Source: Methylococcaceae bacterium UBA6146 | Lineage (GTDB): Bacteria; Pseudomonadota; Gammaproteobacteria; Methylococcales; Methylomonadaceae | Direction of reading: 5' to 3' | Assembly: GCA_002422395.1 (NCBI GenBank) | Contig: DIUY01000008.1 | Coordinates: forward strand, 1 to 64,000 | DNA length: 64,000 nt | Shown: positions 9,800-16,739 of the stretch, one piece after another | Numbering within the stretch: the stretch's first letter is position 1 | Layout: the number at the start of each line of letters is the position of its first letter | Notes under the pieces: generated by a model | What the model was told of the DNA's origin: nothing | The model's database searches: none | The model's input: the letters and a program-made list of their open reading frames with translations, nothing else | Translations under genes and position numbers: made by a program

Positions 9800-9893
9800 G
9801 GGTGGTGGTAAAAATGGTAATGATATTTTGGAATCAAAAAACATGTTTTTTGACTCCGCTGTCACTTAAGCATTTGAATGTTCACCACTACCA
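9800..9893. repeat. 94-bp MITE-like palindromic element, copy 1
   Basis: The element runs from GGGTGGTGGTAAAAATGGTA to a tail ending CACCACTACCA and occurs again at 59323-59416 with only four differences. Its ends form imperfect terminal inverted repeats (GGTGGTGGTAAA against the complement of the tail). Its middle is a near-perfect 28-bp palindrome at 9830-9857 centred on ACATGT. It has no coding capacity. It sits between hflX and hflK. Confidence 0.85.
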
Positions 9894-9992
9894 ATTTCTG
9901 CATGATGCTTTTTACTTGATGCCTTAAGATGCGCACTTTTTGTATTCTAACGTAATTGCCCCAAAACACGAAAGGCTCAAGCATAATGCCAC

Positions 9993-11261
9993 TTAGCCTT
10001 CCACATCTTCAGTCTGCACAAATTTCAGCAAACCCAAATGCTTGACATCAATTTCAACTAGCAACTCGCTCGCGCCTAAATCATCAATATGCTCGTCAAT
10101 TATTTTTGCGCAAGTAAATAGTTTGCCCCTAACGGCACTCTCGTCAGGCTTTAAAAAACAACGCTTCCTTACCTTAGTGGCCTCGAAAAGCTCGGTTAAT
10201 GCCAGATAAAGCAAATCAACACCTGCCCCGGTCGCTGCGGACAGCCAGACCCGTAGCGGCTTGCCCGCCTCATCGCGGTCAATATGGGGCGCTATGTTGC
10301 CCAATAAATCAATTTTATTGAACACCTCCAATTGCCTGATATGGTCAGCCCCTATCTCTTCCAACACCTTATTGACCTGACGCATGATCTCATCGCGATC
10401 ATCACTATGTGCATCAATAATATGCAGCAACAAGTCCGCCTCGCTCGCTTCCTGCAACGTGGACTTAAATGCCGCCACCAGCTCATGCGGCAAATGGCGG
10501 ATAAAACCTACCGTATCAGCCAGAACAATCTCGCTATTGTTCGCTAACTGGACGCTACGCAAAGTCGGGTCGAGCGTCGCAAACAACTGGTCTGCCGCAT
10601 AAATGTCGGCACCAGTCAACTGGTTAAACAACGTCGACTTGCCTGCATTGGTGTAGCCAACTAGAGAAACTGACGGGACTTCCGCTTTTTTACGTTTGCT
10701 ACGCCCCTGATGGCGCTGTTTGTCAACCTTATCCAGCCGTTGTTGTATTTGTTTGATGCGTGCCGCCAATAACCGCCGGTCAGTTTCAAGCTGGGTTTCC
10801 CCTGGCCCGCGCAGCCCTATACCGCCTTTTTGCCGCTCCAAATGCGTCCAACCCCGTACCAACCGGGTTGAGAGATGTTTTAATTGCGCCAACTCAACCT
10901 GTAATTTACCTTCGAAAGATTGCGCCCGTTGGGCAAAAATATCAAGAATCAAGCCGTTCCTATCAACCACGCGCACGCCTAAAAAACCTTCGAGGTTTCT
11001 TTCTTGGCTAGGCGAAAGCGGGTGATTGAACAACACCACATCGGCCTCATAGCTTTCCACAATGGACTTAAGCTCTTCAAGCTTGCCGGTGCCGACAAAA
11101 TATTTTGGATCAGGGCGGTGGCGACTGCCAGTGACGACATAGACAGGATCAGTTCCGGCTGATTTGGCCAATTCTTTCAGCTCCAAAAGATCCTCCTGCC
11201 CAGAATGGAACGTCAGATGAACAAGAACAGCCCGCTCACCTGAATCAGGACGATCAAACAA
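9993..11261 (-). CDS. hflX: Ribosome-splitting GTPase HflX
   Basis: HflX is an Obg-like translation GTPase that binds the 50S subunit and rescues stalled ribosomes after heat stress. The 422-residue protein has the N-terminal HflX domain (V-L-F-N-H-P-L-S-P-S-Q-E-R-N-L-E near residue 75) and a glycine-rich linker with G-G-I-G-L-R-G-P-G-E-T-Q-L-E near residue 145. The G domain follows: G1 G-Y-T-N-A-G-K-S near 203, G3 D-T-V-G-F near 250 and G4 N-K-I-D near 316. It is directly downstream of hfq in the usual order. Confidence 0.96.
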   Translation of the reverse strand: MFDRPDSGERAVLVHLTFHSGQEDLLELKELAKSAGTDPVYVVTGSRHRPDPKYFVGTGKLEELKSIVESYEADVVLFNHPLSPSQERNLEGFLGVRVVDRNGLILDIFAQRAQSFEGKLQVELAQLKHLSTRLVRGWTHLERQKGGIGLRGPGETQLETDRRLLAARIKQIQQRLDKVDKQRHQGRSKRKKAEVPSVSLVGYTNAGKSTLFNQLTGADIYAADQLFATLDPTLRSVQLANNSEIVLADTVGFIRHLPHELVAAFKSTLQEASEADLLLHIIDAHSDDRDEIMRQVNKVLEEIGADHIRQLEVFNKIDLLGNIAPHIDRDEAGKPLRVWLSAATGAGVDLLYLALTELFEATKVRKRCFLKPDESAVRGKLFTCAKIIDEHIDDLGASELLVEIDVKHLGLLKFVQTEDVEG

Positions 11262-11302
11262 TTAAAGGCTCCAAAAATAAAACCAAGCGGCCGCAGCTAA
11301 AG

Positions 11303-11545
11303 TCATTCATCAACTGACCCTTCATCATCACGGGTCAGTTTTACCGCTTTACTGGGGACAATAGTTGAGATGGCGTGCTTATACACCATCTGGCTGACAG
11401 TGTTTTTTAGCATAATGACATACTGGTCGAACGAATCGACCTTGCCTTGCAGTTTAATGCCATTAACAAGAAAAATTGACACAGGCGTATGTTCTTTTCT
11501 AAGTGTATTTAAAAAGTTATCCTGCAAGTTTTGACCTTTTGACAT
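11303..11545 (-). CDS. hfq: RNA chaperone Hfq
   Basis: Hfq is the hexameric Sm-like RNA chaperone that pairs small RNAs with mRNAs. The 80-residue protein has the Sm1 region (Q-D-N-F-L-N-T-L-R-K-E, V-S-I-F-L-V-N-G-I-K-L-Q-G) and the Sm2 signature Y-K-H-A-I-S-T-I-V-P. The start at 11545 is chosen because AAGGAG lies just upstream and the protein begins M-S-K-G-Q as in homologues. The frame stays open for 21 codons further upstream, but that extension is not conserved. The C-terminal tail is short and acidic. Confidence 0.97.
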   Translation of the reverse strand: MSKGQNLQDNFLNTLRKEHTPVSIFLVNGIKLQGKVDSFDQYVIMLKNTVSQMVYKHAISTIVPSKAVKLTRDDEGSVDE

Positions 11546-11652
11546 CCGATTTCTCCTTATTGTTATAAAAATATAATTTAAGATAACTGCAATTACCCGC
11601 CAAGACAAATCATTATCATGGGTACATAACGTAAAGCGGGCTTATCTTTATG

Positions 11653-11675
11653 CCGCCATTTCCTATAAGTGGCGG
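11653..11675 (-). terminator. Possible terminator hairpin upstream of hfq
   Basis: A 9-bp inverted repeat (CCGCCATTT with AAGTGGCGG, one G-T pair) lies between the YgfX-like gene and hfq on the minus strand. No clear T run follows, so termination is uncertain. It could also be a leader structure of hfq. Confidence 0.35.
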
Positions 11676-11734
11676 ACGGGGTGAACTGACTATTTATCTA
11701 AGACCAAACTACTGCCTTACCGTTGCTTAGCTGA

Positions 11735-12232
11735 TTAAATTTTATCAGCTACCATTGGCCTGCGCCCTGATTTTATTGCCGCCGTTTTCAATGTGACGAC
11801 AAAGCCCCGATACGCCTCGTCACTTAGCATGTCCGCTAATATAAGGATAGATTCCCTGTTTTTTCGCCTAACAAAAGCCAACGTCTTAGGGATATGGGCA
11901 TCAACACCTTGAATTTCAATATGCAAAAATACGGCGCACCGCGTGACGACCGTTGTCGGCAATATCCCAACCGCAACAAAGCCGTCATTTTTTGCAATCT
12001 CCCAGCCTGAAACCTGTGTGTAATTAATAGCATAGCTGTCGTTTTTTAACCGCCTAAGAGCCACCTTAAAATGTACCAGCAACACTAAAAACAAGACAAA
12101 TTGGTTGATGATTGGCAAAAAACTGCTTAAACAGGCCAGCATCGCAAACAAATGCGTAAAACCCAGCAGCCACTTCAAGCGCCTTGACGGCCTAAGCGTT
12201 AAATGTAGCGAAGCATTATGCTTTTTTGACAT
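11735..12232 (-). CDS. YgfX/CptA-like small membrane protein
   Basis: The 165-residue protein starts with a basic segment followed by two adjacent membrane helices (about residues 22-40 and 43-60), then a soluble domain. This layout, the R-P-S-R-R-L-K-W-L start and the tail pattern (L-I-L-A-D-M-L-S-D-E-A-Y-R-G-F) resemble YgfX (CptA), the inner-membrane partner of SdhE, once described as a toxin affecting division proteins. No sdhE gene is next to it, which is atypical. Similarity is judged by eye, so another small membrane family is possible. Confidence 0.5.
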   Translation of the reverse strand: MSKKHNASLHLTLRPSRRLKWLLGFTHLFAMLACLSSFLPIINQFVLFLVLLVHFKVALRRLKNDSYAINYTQVSGWEIAKNDGFVAVGILPTTVVTRCAVFLHIEIQGVDAHIPKTLAFVRRKNRESILILADMLSDEAYRGFVVTLKTAAIKSGRRPMVADKI

Positions 12233-12435
12233 CTTTTACCTACCCTTAGTTTTAACAATCGAGACACTGCACATTAACCACCACCAACACGCCGGTGTTA
12301 GTTTAGTTGGGACGGCCGGACTGGCGACCGCGCCACTTCCTGCCGGACAAGCCGATGCAACACCAGTTAGTCAAGCAAGCGACCAAAAACTGTAATAAGA
12401 TAAACAAACCTTTTATCCTGAACGAGTTTGCCATT

Positions 12436-12774
12436 ATGCGCCGCCTTATTCTACTAAGCATTATTGCCCTCCCCGTGTTTGCCGCCGACGGGCAGCCCGC
12501 CACTTATGACGCCGCGCCGGAAAAACCGGAAACGCCTATGCCGGTGCAAAGCGGCGAGACCCTAGAGCCAGACATCACCATTATCCGCCGTGGCAAAAAA
12601 ACCATCCAAGAGTTCCGCCAGGGCGGACGGCTTTATATGGTTAAAGTTGTGCCTGACATAGGCCCACCCTATTATTTCCTGGACACCAACGGCGACGGCA
12701 AACTGGATGTGCGCAGCAGCGACCCGGATAGCGGCAGCCGTATTAATATGTGGAAATTGTTGGAATGGAAGTGA
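12436..12774 (+). CDS. DUF2782-family exported protein
   Basis: The 112-residue product has a short signal peptide (M-R-R-L-I-L-L-S-I-I-A-L-P-V-F-A, cleavage after residue 16). A small domain with the pattern E-P-D-I-T-I-I-R-R-G and G-G-R-L-Y-M-V-K-V-V-P follows, typical of the DUF2782 family of gammaproteobacterial periplasmic proteins of unknown function. The tail D-T-N-G-D-G-K-L-D resembles a calcium-binding loop. The frame is open upstream to 12307, but ATG 12436 is chosen because it gives the signal peptide. It diverges from the YgfX-like gene. Confidence 0.75.
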   Translation: MRRLILLSIIALPVFAADGQPATYDAAPEKPETPMPVQSGETLEPDITIIRRGKKTIQEFRQGGRLYMVKVVPDIGPPYYFLDTNGDGKLDVRSSDPDSGSRINMWKLLEWK

Positions 12775-12807
12775 GACGAAAAAAAAGCAAGGTTACGCTA
12801 CAAACTA

Positions 12808-12905
12808 AGCCATAAGCACATACTCAAAAGTTTTAGGGCTTCGACTGCCCGCCCTCAAAGGACGTGCAGTCGTTTTATGCCGAAAAACTTATTCATAGTC
12901 ACTTA
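12808..12905 (+). repeat. ~97-bp hairpin repeat, copy A
   Basis: This is one of three copies (others at 16223-16319 and, inverted, 20480-20575). The core at 12842-12872 is a 31-nt hairpin with arms CGACTGC and GCAGTCG and an inner CCTCAAAGG turn. Conserved flanks include GTTTTATGCCGAAAAACTTA on the right. It is non-coding and lies between the DUF2782 gene and the ParDE-like module. Confidence 0.85.
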
Positions 12906-12946
12906 CCATAACGCACCATTTATCGTAATCAAAAAAACAACCCACC

Positions 12947-13126
12947 ATGTTAGCCATAAAACAAGAAGCACTACGGACAATCAGTTCATTACCCGATGAC
13001 ACTGATATAGACGAAATCATGTACCGGCTTTATATCGTAGATAAAATTCGTAAAGGCCAGCAAGCAATTGAACAAAAAAAAGTTTTAAGCAGTGATGAAC
13101 TTAAGCAAGAAATTGCGGCATGGTAA
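12947..13126 (+). CDS. ParD-like small antitoxin
   Basis: This 59-residue frame begins ATG TTA GCC ATA and ends with the TAA at 13124-13126, overlapping the following toxin gene by 7 nt (ATGGTAA). Its layout is typical of short antitoxins paired with RelE/ParE toxins: an acidic D-D-T-D-I-D-E-I-M-Y-R-L-Y segment, then D-K-I-R-K-G-Q and a C-terminal helix S-S-D-E-L-K-Q-E-I. Such proteins wrap the toxin through the C-terminal helix and repress their own operon. The ribosome site is weak. It is recognised mainly from the pattern and the neighbour. Confidence 0.75.
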   Translation: MLAIKQEALRTISSLPDDTDIDEIMYRLYIVDKIRKGQQAIEQKKVLSSDELKQEIAAW

Positions 13127-13413
13127 CTTGGACGGAAGTGGCAAAAGCGGATTTGCGCGGAATTTATGACTTTATCGCCCATGATTCTAAGCTTTATGCG
13201 AAAAAGGTAGCCCAAGAAATTATAGAAAAAACCGCTATTTTAGCGGGGCATCCCTTTATTGGCCGTGTTGTAGCAGAAACCAATGATGAGCATATCCGTG
13301 AAATTTCGCTTTATGCTTATCGCATCATTTACCAATTGATCGATGGACACGCCTTTATCTTAACTATTGCCCACAAGCGTCAGGATTTAAAAGACATCCA
13401 CACCATGGGATAG
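13120..13413 (+). CDS. RelE/ParE-family toxin
   Basis: The 97-residue protein has the RelE/ParE superfamily pattern: V-T-W-T-E-V-A-K-A-D-L-R-G-I-Y-D-F-I at the start, P-F-I-G-R-V-V in the middle, and E-I-S-L-Y-A-Y-R-I-I-Y-Q-L then H-K-R-Q-D at the end. The Y-R-I-I-Y strand and the final R-Q-D fit the ParE branch, which acts on DNA gyrase, better than the mRNA-cleaving RelE branch. It overlaps its antitoxin by 7 nt, so the two are translationally coupled. The target is inferred. Confidence 0.85.
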   Translation: MVTWTEVAKADLRGIYDFIAHDSKLYAKKVAQEIIEKTAILAGHPFIGRVVAETNDEHIREISLYAYRIIYQLIDGHAFILTIAHKRQDLKDIHTMG

Positions 13414-13494
13414 GACGTTCGCGCCACAACATCCAGGCAAAACATAGCTTCGGGAAACAAACAGCTGAGGATTTGTGGCAAAAGCCAAAGGCGT

Positions 13495-13528
13495 AAAAAC
13501 CTCGCCAGACGGTCTGGCGAGGTTTTTT
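13495..13528. terminator. Bidirectional terminator
   Basis: An 11-bp perfect stem (CCTCGCCAGAC with GTCTGGCGAGG, 13500-13522) has a one-base loop, an A run on the left and a T run on the right. It can end the ParDE-like transcript on the plus strand and the secreted-protein gene on the minus strand. Its outer arms are shared with the hairpin at 15430-15464. Confidence 0.9.
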
Positions 13529-13593
13529 ATTGTGTGGCCCCTATGTTTGGTGGATTGCTAGGGCGAATTTACCTTACCGCCGCTCGAAAAGGC

Positions 13594-14379
13594 TTATTCC
13601 GACCTATAACCCGCAGGGTCTTTACTATCCGACAGCATTTCATTAAGCAACTGCTGTTCACGGCTGATTTGTTCATCATCTGCAGAAGCCAAATCACTGG
13701 CATCGGCTGTCACTATAGGCGCGACAACAATATTGTCAAAATAATGCCTTGTGGGGGTTTTCGTGTAGCTATACCCAAGCACCCCTATCCTACCAGATAA
13801 AATGGCTGCGTTGTCTGTAAACTTATAAACCAACTTGCTATTTATGAAGAACTTTAAAGCCCCACCTTTTGCACTGACTCGAAGGCTGTTCCATTGCTTA
13901 TCACACCTTATGTAAAGTGATTCCGTCCAGGCTTTAATGGTCGAGAAAGAACCATTCTCCATCTTGTAGATATAATATTTGCCCAACCCACCACTAACAC
14001 AAGCGCGATTATCTATGCCGAACGCATAACCACTGCCACTTTGTGGGCTTTGTGAACGTTGTTGCGAAAAATCCGGCGTGGCACGAAAAATCATATATGA
14101 GGCATTATCGCCTTTATTTCTCAAAGAAACTCTGTAGTTAAAGTTTGCATATTCAGCCCCAGCATAAGTGGAAACCATATTGCCATCAAACCTCGCCGAA
14201 GCCCTAGCCTTATATTTGTGCCCTAAGTTGCCAATAACACGCCATCTCTGGGCTGTTGCCTGCGGCTCCCATAATTGGGCCAGGCCATCCTCAAAATTTT
14301 CTTTATAACTTTCTGCCGACCCCGCTTGCCCCCATGCAAGAAGCGTAACGAAAGCAGAAGCTAATACTAATAATCTCAT
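13594..14379 (-). CDS. Secreted LamG-like (concanavalin-fold) protein, unknown function
   Basis: The 261-residue product begins with a clear signal peptide (cleavage near A-G-S-A-E, residues 19-23). It is followed by one beta-rich domain with the pattern of laminin-G/concanavalin-type or DUF1080-like proteins: E-N-F-E-D-G-L near residue 28, a N-Y-R-V-S-L-R-N-K-G strand, and W-N-S-L-R-V-S-A-K-G-G-A-L-K-F-F-I-N-S-K-L-V, ending Y-F-D-N-I-V-V. The last 35 residues are charged and probably disordered. AAGGGGA precedes the ATG. Carbohydrate binding is plausible but not shown. It follows the interrupted PEP-CTERM gene. Confidence 0.7.
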   Translation of the reverse strand: MRLLVLASAFVTLLAWGQAGSAESYKENFEDGLAQLWEPQATAQRWRVIGNLGHKYKARASARFDGNMVSTYAGAEYANFNYRVSLRNKGDNASYMIFRATPDFSQQRSQSPQSGSGYAFGIDNRACVSGGLGKYYIYKMENGSFSTIKAWTESLYIRCDKQWNSLRVSAKGGALKFFINSKLVYKFTDNAAILSGRIGVLGYSYTKTPTRHYFDNIVVAPIVTADASDLASADDEQISREQQLLNEMLSDSKDPAGYRSE

Positions 14380-14467
14380 AATTGATTCCCCTTAATACAT
14401 TCATATTGCCAAAACCGAACAACCACCAGCTAAAGTTGGCGGCTGTTCGGTTAAAAATCAAAGGCGT

Positions 14468-14505
14468 AAAAAAACCTTCGCTGAGTAATCATGCGAAGGT
14501 TTTTT
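14468..14505 (-). terminator. Terminator after the PEP-CTERM gene
   Basis: Arms AAAACCTTCGC and GCGAAGGTTTT enclose an 11-nt loop, with A and T runs on either side. It lies 55 nt past the sorting-signal end of the PEP-CTERM gene and upstream of the secreted-protein gene. Confidence 0.85.
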
Positions 14506-14559
14506 ACGTGGCTTCGGCATGGAAAATTGCTAAAACCACCCCTGCCTTACTTTGAAGTT

Positions 14560-15177
14560 TTATGCTTGTAAATCCACGGATGCGGCTTTGTTACGACGTT
14601 TAAATCCCATCAACACCACACCACCTGCGCCAAGCAACCAAATAGGGGCCGGAGTTGGCACCGTAACCCCAGGGTCGAAGTTGCTTACGGTAAGCAAACC
14701 ACCTGTAAGGGTAGAAATCGTAGTCTGGCCCACACCATCATAGAAATAATCAGCACTTGCACCGGGATTGGTGGCAAGAAGGTTAAGTGTTTGTCAGTTA
14801 GCAGTGATAGTGGTAAGAGCGGCAGAAAACTTAAAGCTTAACTCACGCTCTGAATCCCCCGCACCAAGATCAGAATAAAACGCCACACGCGATGCACTGG
14901 TGGCAAAAGCTGTTATAAACGCGGCATTATCAATAACGGAGTTGCCTGTATTGTACGTATAGGGATCCGCTGATCCTGCTGGAGGATTAGTTAAGTCAGC
15001 GGTAAGACTCCAATTGGAATACGTGTTTGTGAGCGTATTATAATCAAACGAACCCACTAAACTACCGCCGCTCAGGAAGTTCGAGCTTGTGAGATTCAAT
15101 GTCATCGTAGCGGCATTCGCTACACCTACACTTGCCAATGCCAAGATGGCAACGCCTAATGTCTTTTTTATATTCAT
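14560..15177 (-). pseudogene. PEP-CTERM sorted protein gene interrupted by in-frame TGA
   Basis: From ATG 15177 (GGGGA upstream) the frame encodes a signal peptide (cleavage after A-N-A-A) and a beta-rich domain, then stops at a TGA (14794-14796) after 127 residues. The same frame continues without further stops for 77 codons to 14560. That part contains a textbook PEP-CTERM signal: V-P-T-P-A-P-I-W-L-L-G-A-G-G, a hydrophobic helix, then K-R-R-N-K. Without readthrough the product loses its sorting signal and would not be processed by exosortase. The context suggests that TGA replaces a Trp codon. It is a recent pseudogene, a programmed readthrough or a sequence error. Confidence 0.85.
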
Positions 15178-15429
15178 TTCTGAAATCCCCAAAATTTTTA
15201 ATGTGGTTAACGTAATAGCGATCTAGCAACTAAGATTTAGTTAAAAGTTGCCAAGATTTTTAGGCAAAAAACATACCATAAATTGCATCGCATTGTTATT
15301 ATAGTATTTTTAAAAAAAGTTAAGCAATAAGTTCTTTAGAGTGTATATAAAACTGACATATGACCATACGGCGGATAAATCGTAGGGTGGATTCGCGCGA
15401 GCAATCCACAACATCGGCGCCACACAATC

Positions 15430-15464
15430 AAAACCTCGCCCGAATTGCCTGGCGAGGTTTTTTT
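15430..15464. terminator. Terminator-like hairpin upstream of brnTA
   Basis: Arms AAAACCTCGCC and GGCGAGGTTTT enclose a short loop, with seven T on the right. No plus-strand gene ends nearby, so it may be a stray or mobile terminator. The arms match the hairpin at 13495-13528. Confidence 0.75.
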
Positions 15465-15544
15465 ATGTCCCGAACCTTTACGCCAAATTTTCAACCGGTT
15501 GCTCCTGGTGTGCCGTGTTGCTTGACCTAGCCGATACCTTGGGC

Positions 15545-15573
15545 TTGTTTATGTGTACATGTGTACATATAAT
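15545..15573 (+). promoter_or_regulatory. brnTA promoter with TGTACA operator in the spacer
   Basis: A -35 box TTGTTT (15545-15550) and a consensus -10 TATAAT (15568-15573) are exactly 17 bp apart. The spacer carries two TGTACA palindromes separated by two bases, within the tandem octamer TGTGTACA. The predicted transcript start falls at or next to the brnT ATG (15580), so the mRNA would be leaderless. BrnA-type antitoxins autorepress, so the palindromes are candidate BrnA sites. Confidence 0.7.
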
Positions 15574-15579
15574 AAACGC

Positions 15580-15846
15580 ATGAAAATTGAATTCGATCCC
15601 GGCAAAGCCGCCGCAAATCCATTAAAGCACGAAGGCGTGACGTTTGATGAAGCCAAAGCCGTTCTGTTAGACCCTTACGCAGCACTGACACAGGAAAATG
15701 GTCATGCCGACAATGAGCATCGCTTTATAACGCTGGGTATGGGCGCAAAAGGTCTCATTCTGATTGTAGTTTGGACGTTACCCGAAGAATCTGTGCGGCT
15801 AATTTCTACTTGGAAAGCCAACCACCCCCCAAAGGAGACGCTATGA
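15580..15846 (+). CDS. brnT: BrnT-family toxin
   Basis: BrnT is a ribonuclease toxin of the RelE fold that arrests translation. The 88-residue protein has the family pattern F-D-P-G-K-A-A-A-N-P-L-K-H-E-G-V-T-F-D-E-A at the start, D-N-E-H-R-F-I-T-L-G near residue 47 and a final W-K-A-N-H. The start at 15580 fits the family N terminus (M-K-I-E-F-D). It has no ribosome site and sits about 6 nt after a TATAAT box, suggesting a leaderless message. The upstream in-frame ATG at 15553 lies inside the promoter spacer. It overlaps brnA by 4 nt. Confidence 0.88.
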   Translation: MKIEFDPGKAAANPLKHEGVTFDEAKAVLLDPYAALTQENGHADNEHRFITLGMGAKGLILIVVWTLPEESVRLISTWKANHPPKETL

Positions 15847-16136
15847 ACAACAATTCTGACCCATTGTTTGACCGTTATGCCAATCTGGATTTTAGCGACG
15901 CCAAGCCGGTCTCTGAAATTCCGGCATTAGTGCGACTGCAAGCCGAACAGGGCAACAAGTCACGGATAACGATGCGCGTAGATAATGACACACTGGCCTT
16001 TTTTAAAGCACACGCTGAAATAAGTGGTGGCAATTATCAAACGCTGATGAACGAGGCATTACGGCAGTTTGCCCAAGGCATAACGCTGGCGGATGTCGTG
16101 CGGGAGACCATTCGAAAGGAATTACATCAAGTTTGA
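15843..16136 (+). CDS. brnA: BrnA-family antitoxin
   Basis: BrnA neutralises BrnT and represses the operon. The 97-residue protein has an N-terminal linker and a ribbon-helix-helix-type region: K-S-R-I-T-M-R-V-D-N-D-T-L-A-F-F-K-A-H-A, then Y-Q-T-L-M-N-E-A-L-R-Q-F. This is the usual order for BrnA/DUF4415 proteins, with the DNA-binding part in the C-terminal half. AAGGAG lies 5 nt before the ATG, and ATGA couples it to the brnT stop. A short helix (A-D-V-V-R-E-T-I-R-K-E-L) ends the protein. Confidence 0.85.
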   Translation: MNNNSDPLFDRYANLDFSDAKPVSEIPALVRLQAEQGNKSRITMRVDNDTLAFFKAHAEISGGNYQTLMNEALRQFAQGITLADVVRETIRKELHQV

Positions 16137-16222
16137 AAGGGTGCACGGACACGGCCAAGTAGGGGGCTCGCCCGTACGGCGGATAAATGTACAGCCGCAC
16201 GGCGGACTCGCTTTAGGGCATA

Positions 16223-16319
16223 GCTAAGTACATACGCAAAAATTCTAGGGCTACGACTGCCCGTCCTCAAAGGACGCGCAGTCGTTTTATGCCGAAAAAC
16301 TTATTCATAATCACTTAAG
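16223..16319 (+). repeat. ~97-bp hairpin repeat, copy B
   Basis: This is the second copy of the repeat described at 12808-12905, in the same orientation and close in sequence. Its core hairpin is at 16254-16284 (CGACTGCCCGTCC, TCAAA, GGACGCGCAGTCG) with a single C-C mismatch. It separates the BrnTA and HicBA modules. Confidence 0.85.
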
Positions 16320-16418
16320 TCTTGCTTTAAGTTGGTAGGCTTTTTTGCGGCGGATTGCACTTATTTGCGGTTGTTTCTAACACAATGTCACCGGTAAGTA
16401 ATTCAAGAGAAAACCCCC

Positions 16419-16739
16419 ATGAACCCTGAACAACTGATTGTGAAATGTTACGCTGAACAAGAAGCCGATTACTGGGTTGCAGTATGCCTGGACTTCAATC
16501 TTGCCGCGCAAGGCGATTCTTTCGAAGACGTGAAAACAAAGCTCGAAGCCATGATTGCAGACTATGTCTATGACGCGCTGGCTGGGGAAGATAAGCATTA
16601 TGCCGCTCAATTGCTGTCAAGACGCGCCCCGCTTTCTTCATGGCTTAAATACCGCTTCATTAAGCTAAAAATCACGCTACTGCATAGTGCCGGGCGGGTT
16701 TTCGATGAAACCATGCCGCTAATCCGGCATGAGTGGTGA
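16419..16739 (+). CDS. hicB: HicB-like antitoxin
   Basis: The 106-residue protein begins with the partial RNase-H-like fold of HicB antitoxins: C-Y-A-E-Q-E-A-D-Y-W-V-A-V-C-L-D-F-N-L-A-A-Q-G, then S-F-E-D-V-K-T-K-L-E. The C-terminal half is basic and helical but shows no obvious helix-turn-helix or ribbon-helix-helix, so DNA binding is uncertain. It overlaps the HicA-like gene by 11 nt. The order antitoxin then toxin is the reverse of the classic hicA-hicB arrangement. Confidence 0.75.
   Translation: MNPEQLIVKCYAEQEADYWVAVCLDFNLAAQGDSFEDVKTKLEAMIADYVYDALAGEDKHYAAQLLSRRAPLSSWLKYRFIKLKITLLHSAGRVFDETMPLIRHEW

Larger units (their letters stand above)
15178..15579. other. Intergenic region with hairpins and the brnT promoter
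   Basis: This gap holds three elements. There is a hairpin GTGGATT...AATCCAC at 15387-15409, part of a short segment that shares TACGGCGGATAAAT with 16175-16190. There is a terminator at 15430-15464, and the brnT promoter at 15545-15573. The first 190 bp upstream of the PEP-CTERM gene are AT-rich with no recognisable element. Confidence 0.6.

Noticed and set aside
13500..13522. The 23-bp palindrome as an attachment or recombination site
   Set aside because: The A and T runs on either side and its position between convergent genes are explained by a bidirectional terminator.
14794..14796. Selenocysteine at the in-frame TGA of the PEP-CTERM gene
   Set aside because: No convincing hairpin follows the TGA, the local context suggests Trp, and PEP-CTERM surface proteins are not known selenoproteins.
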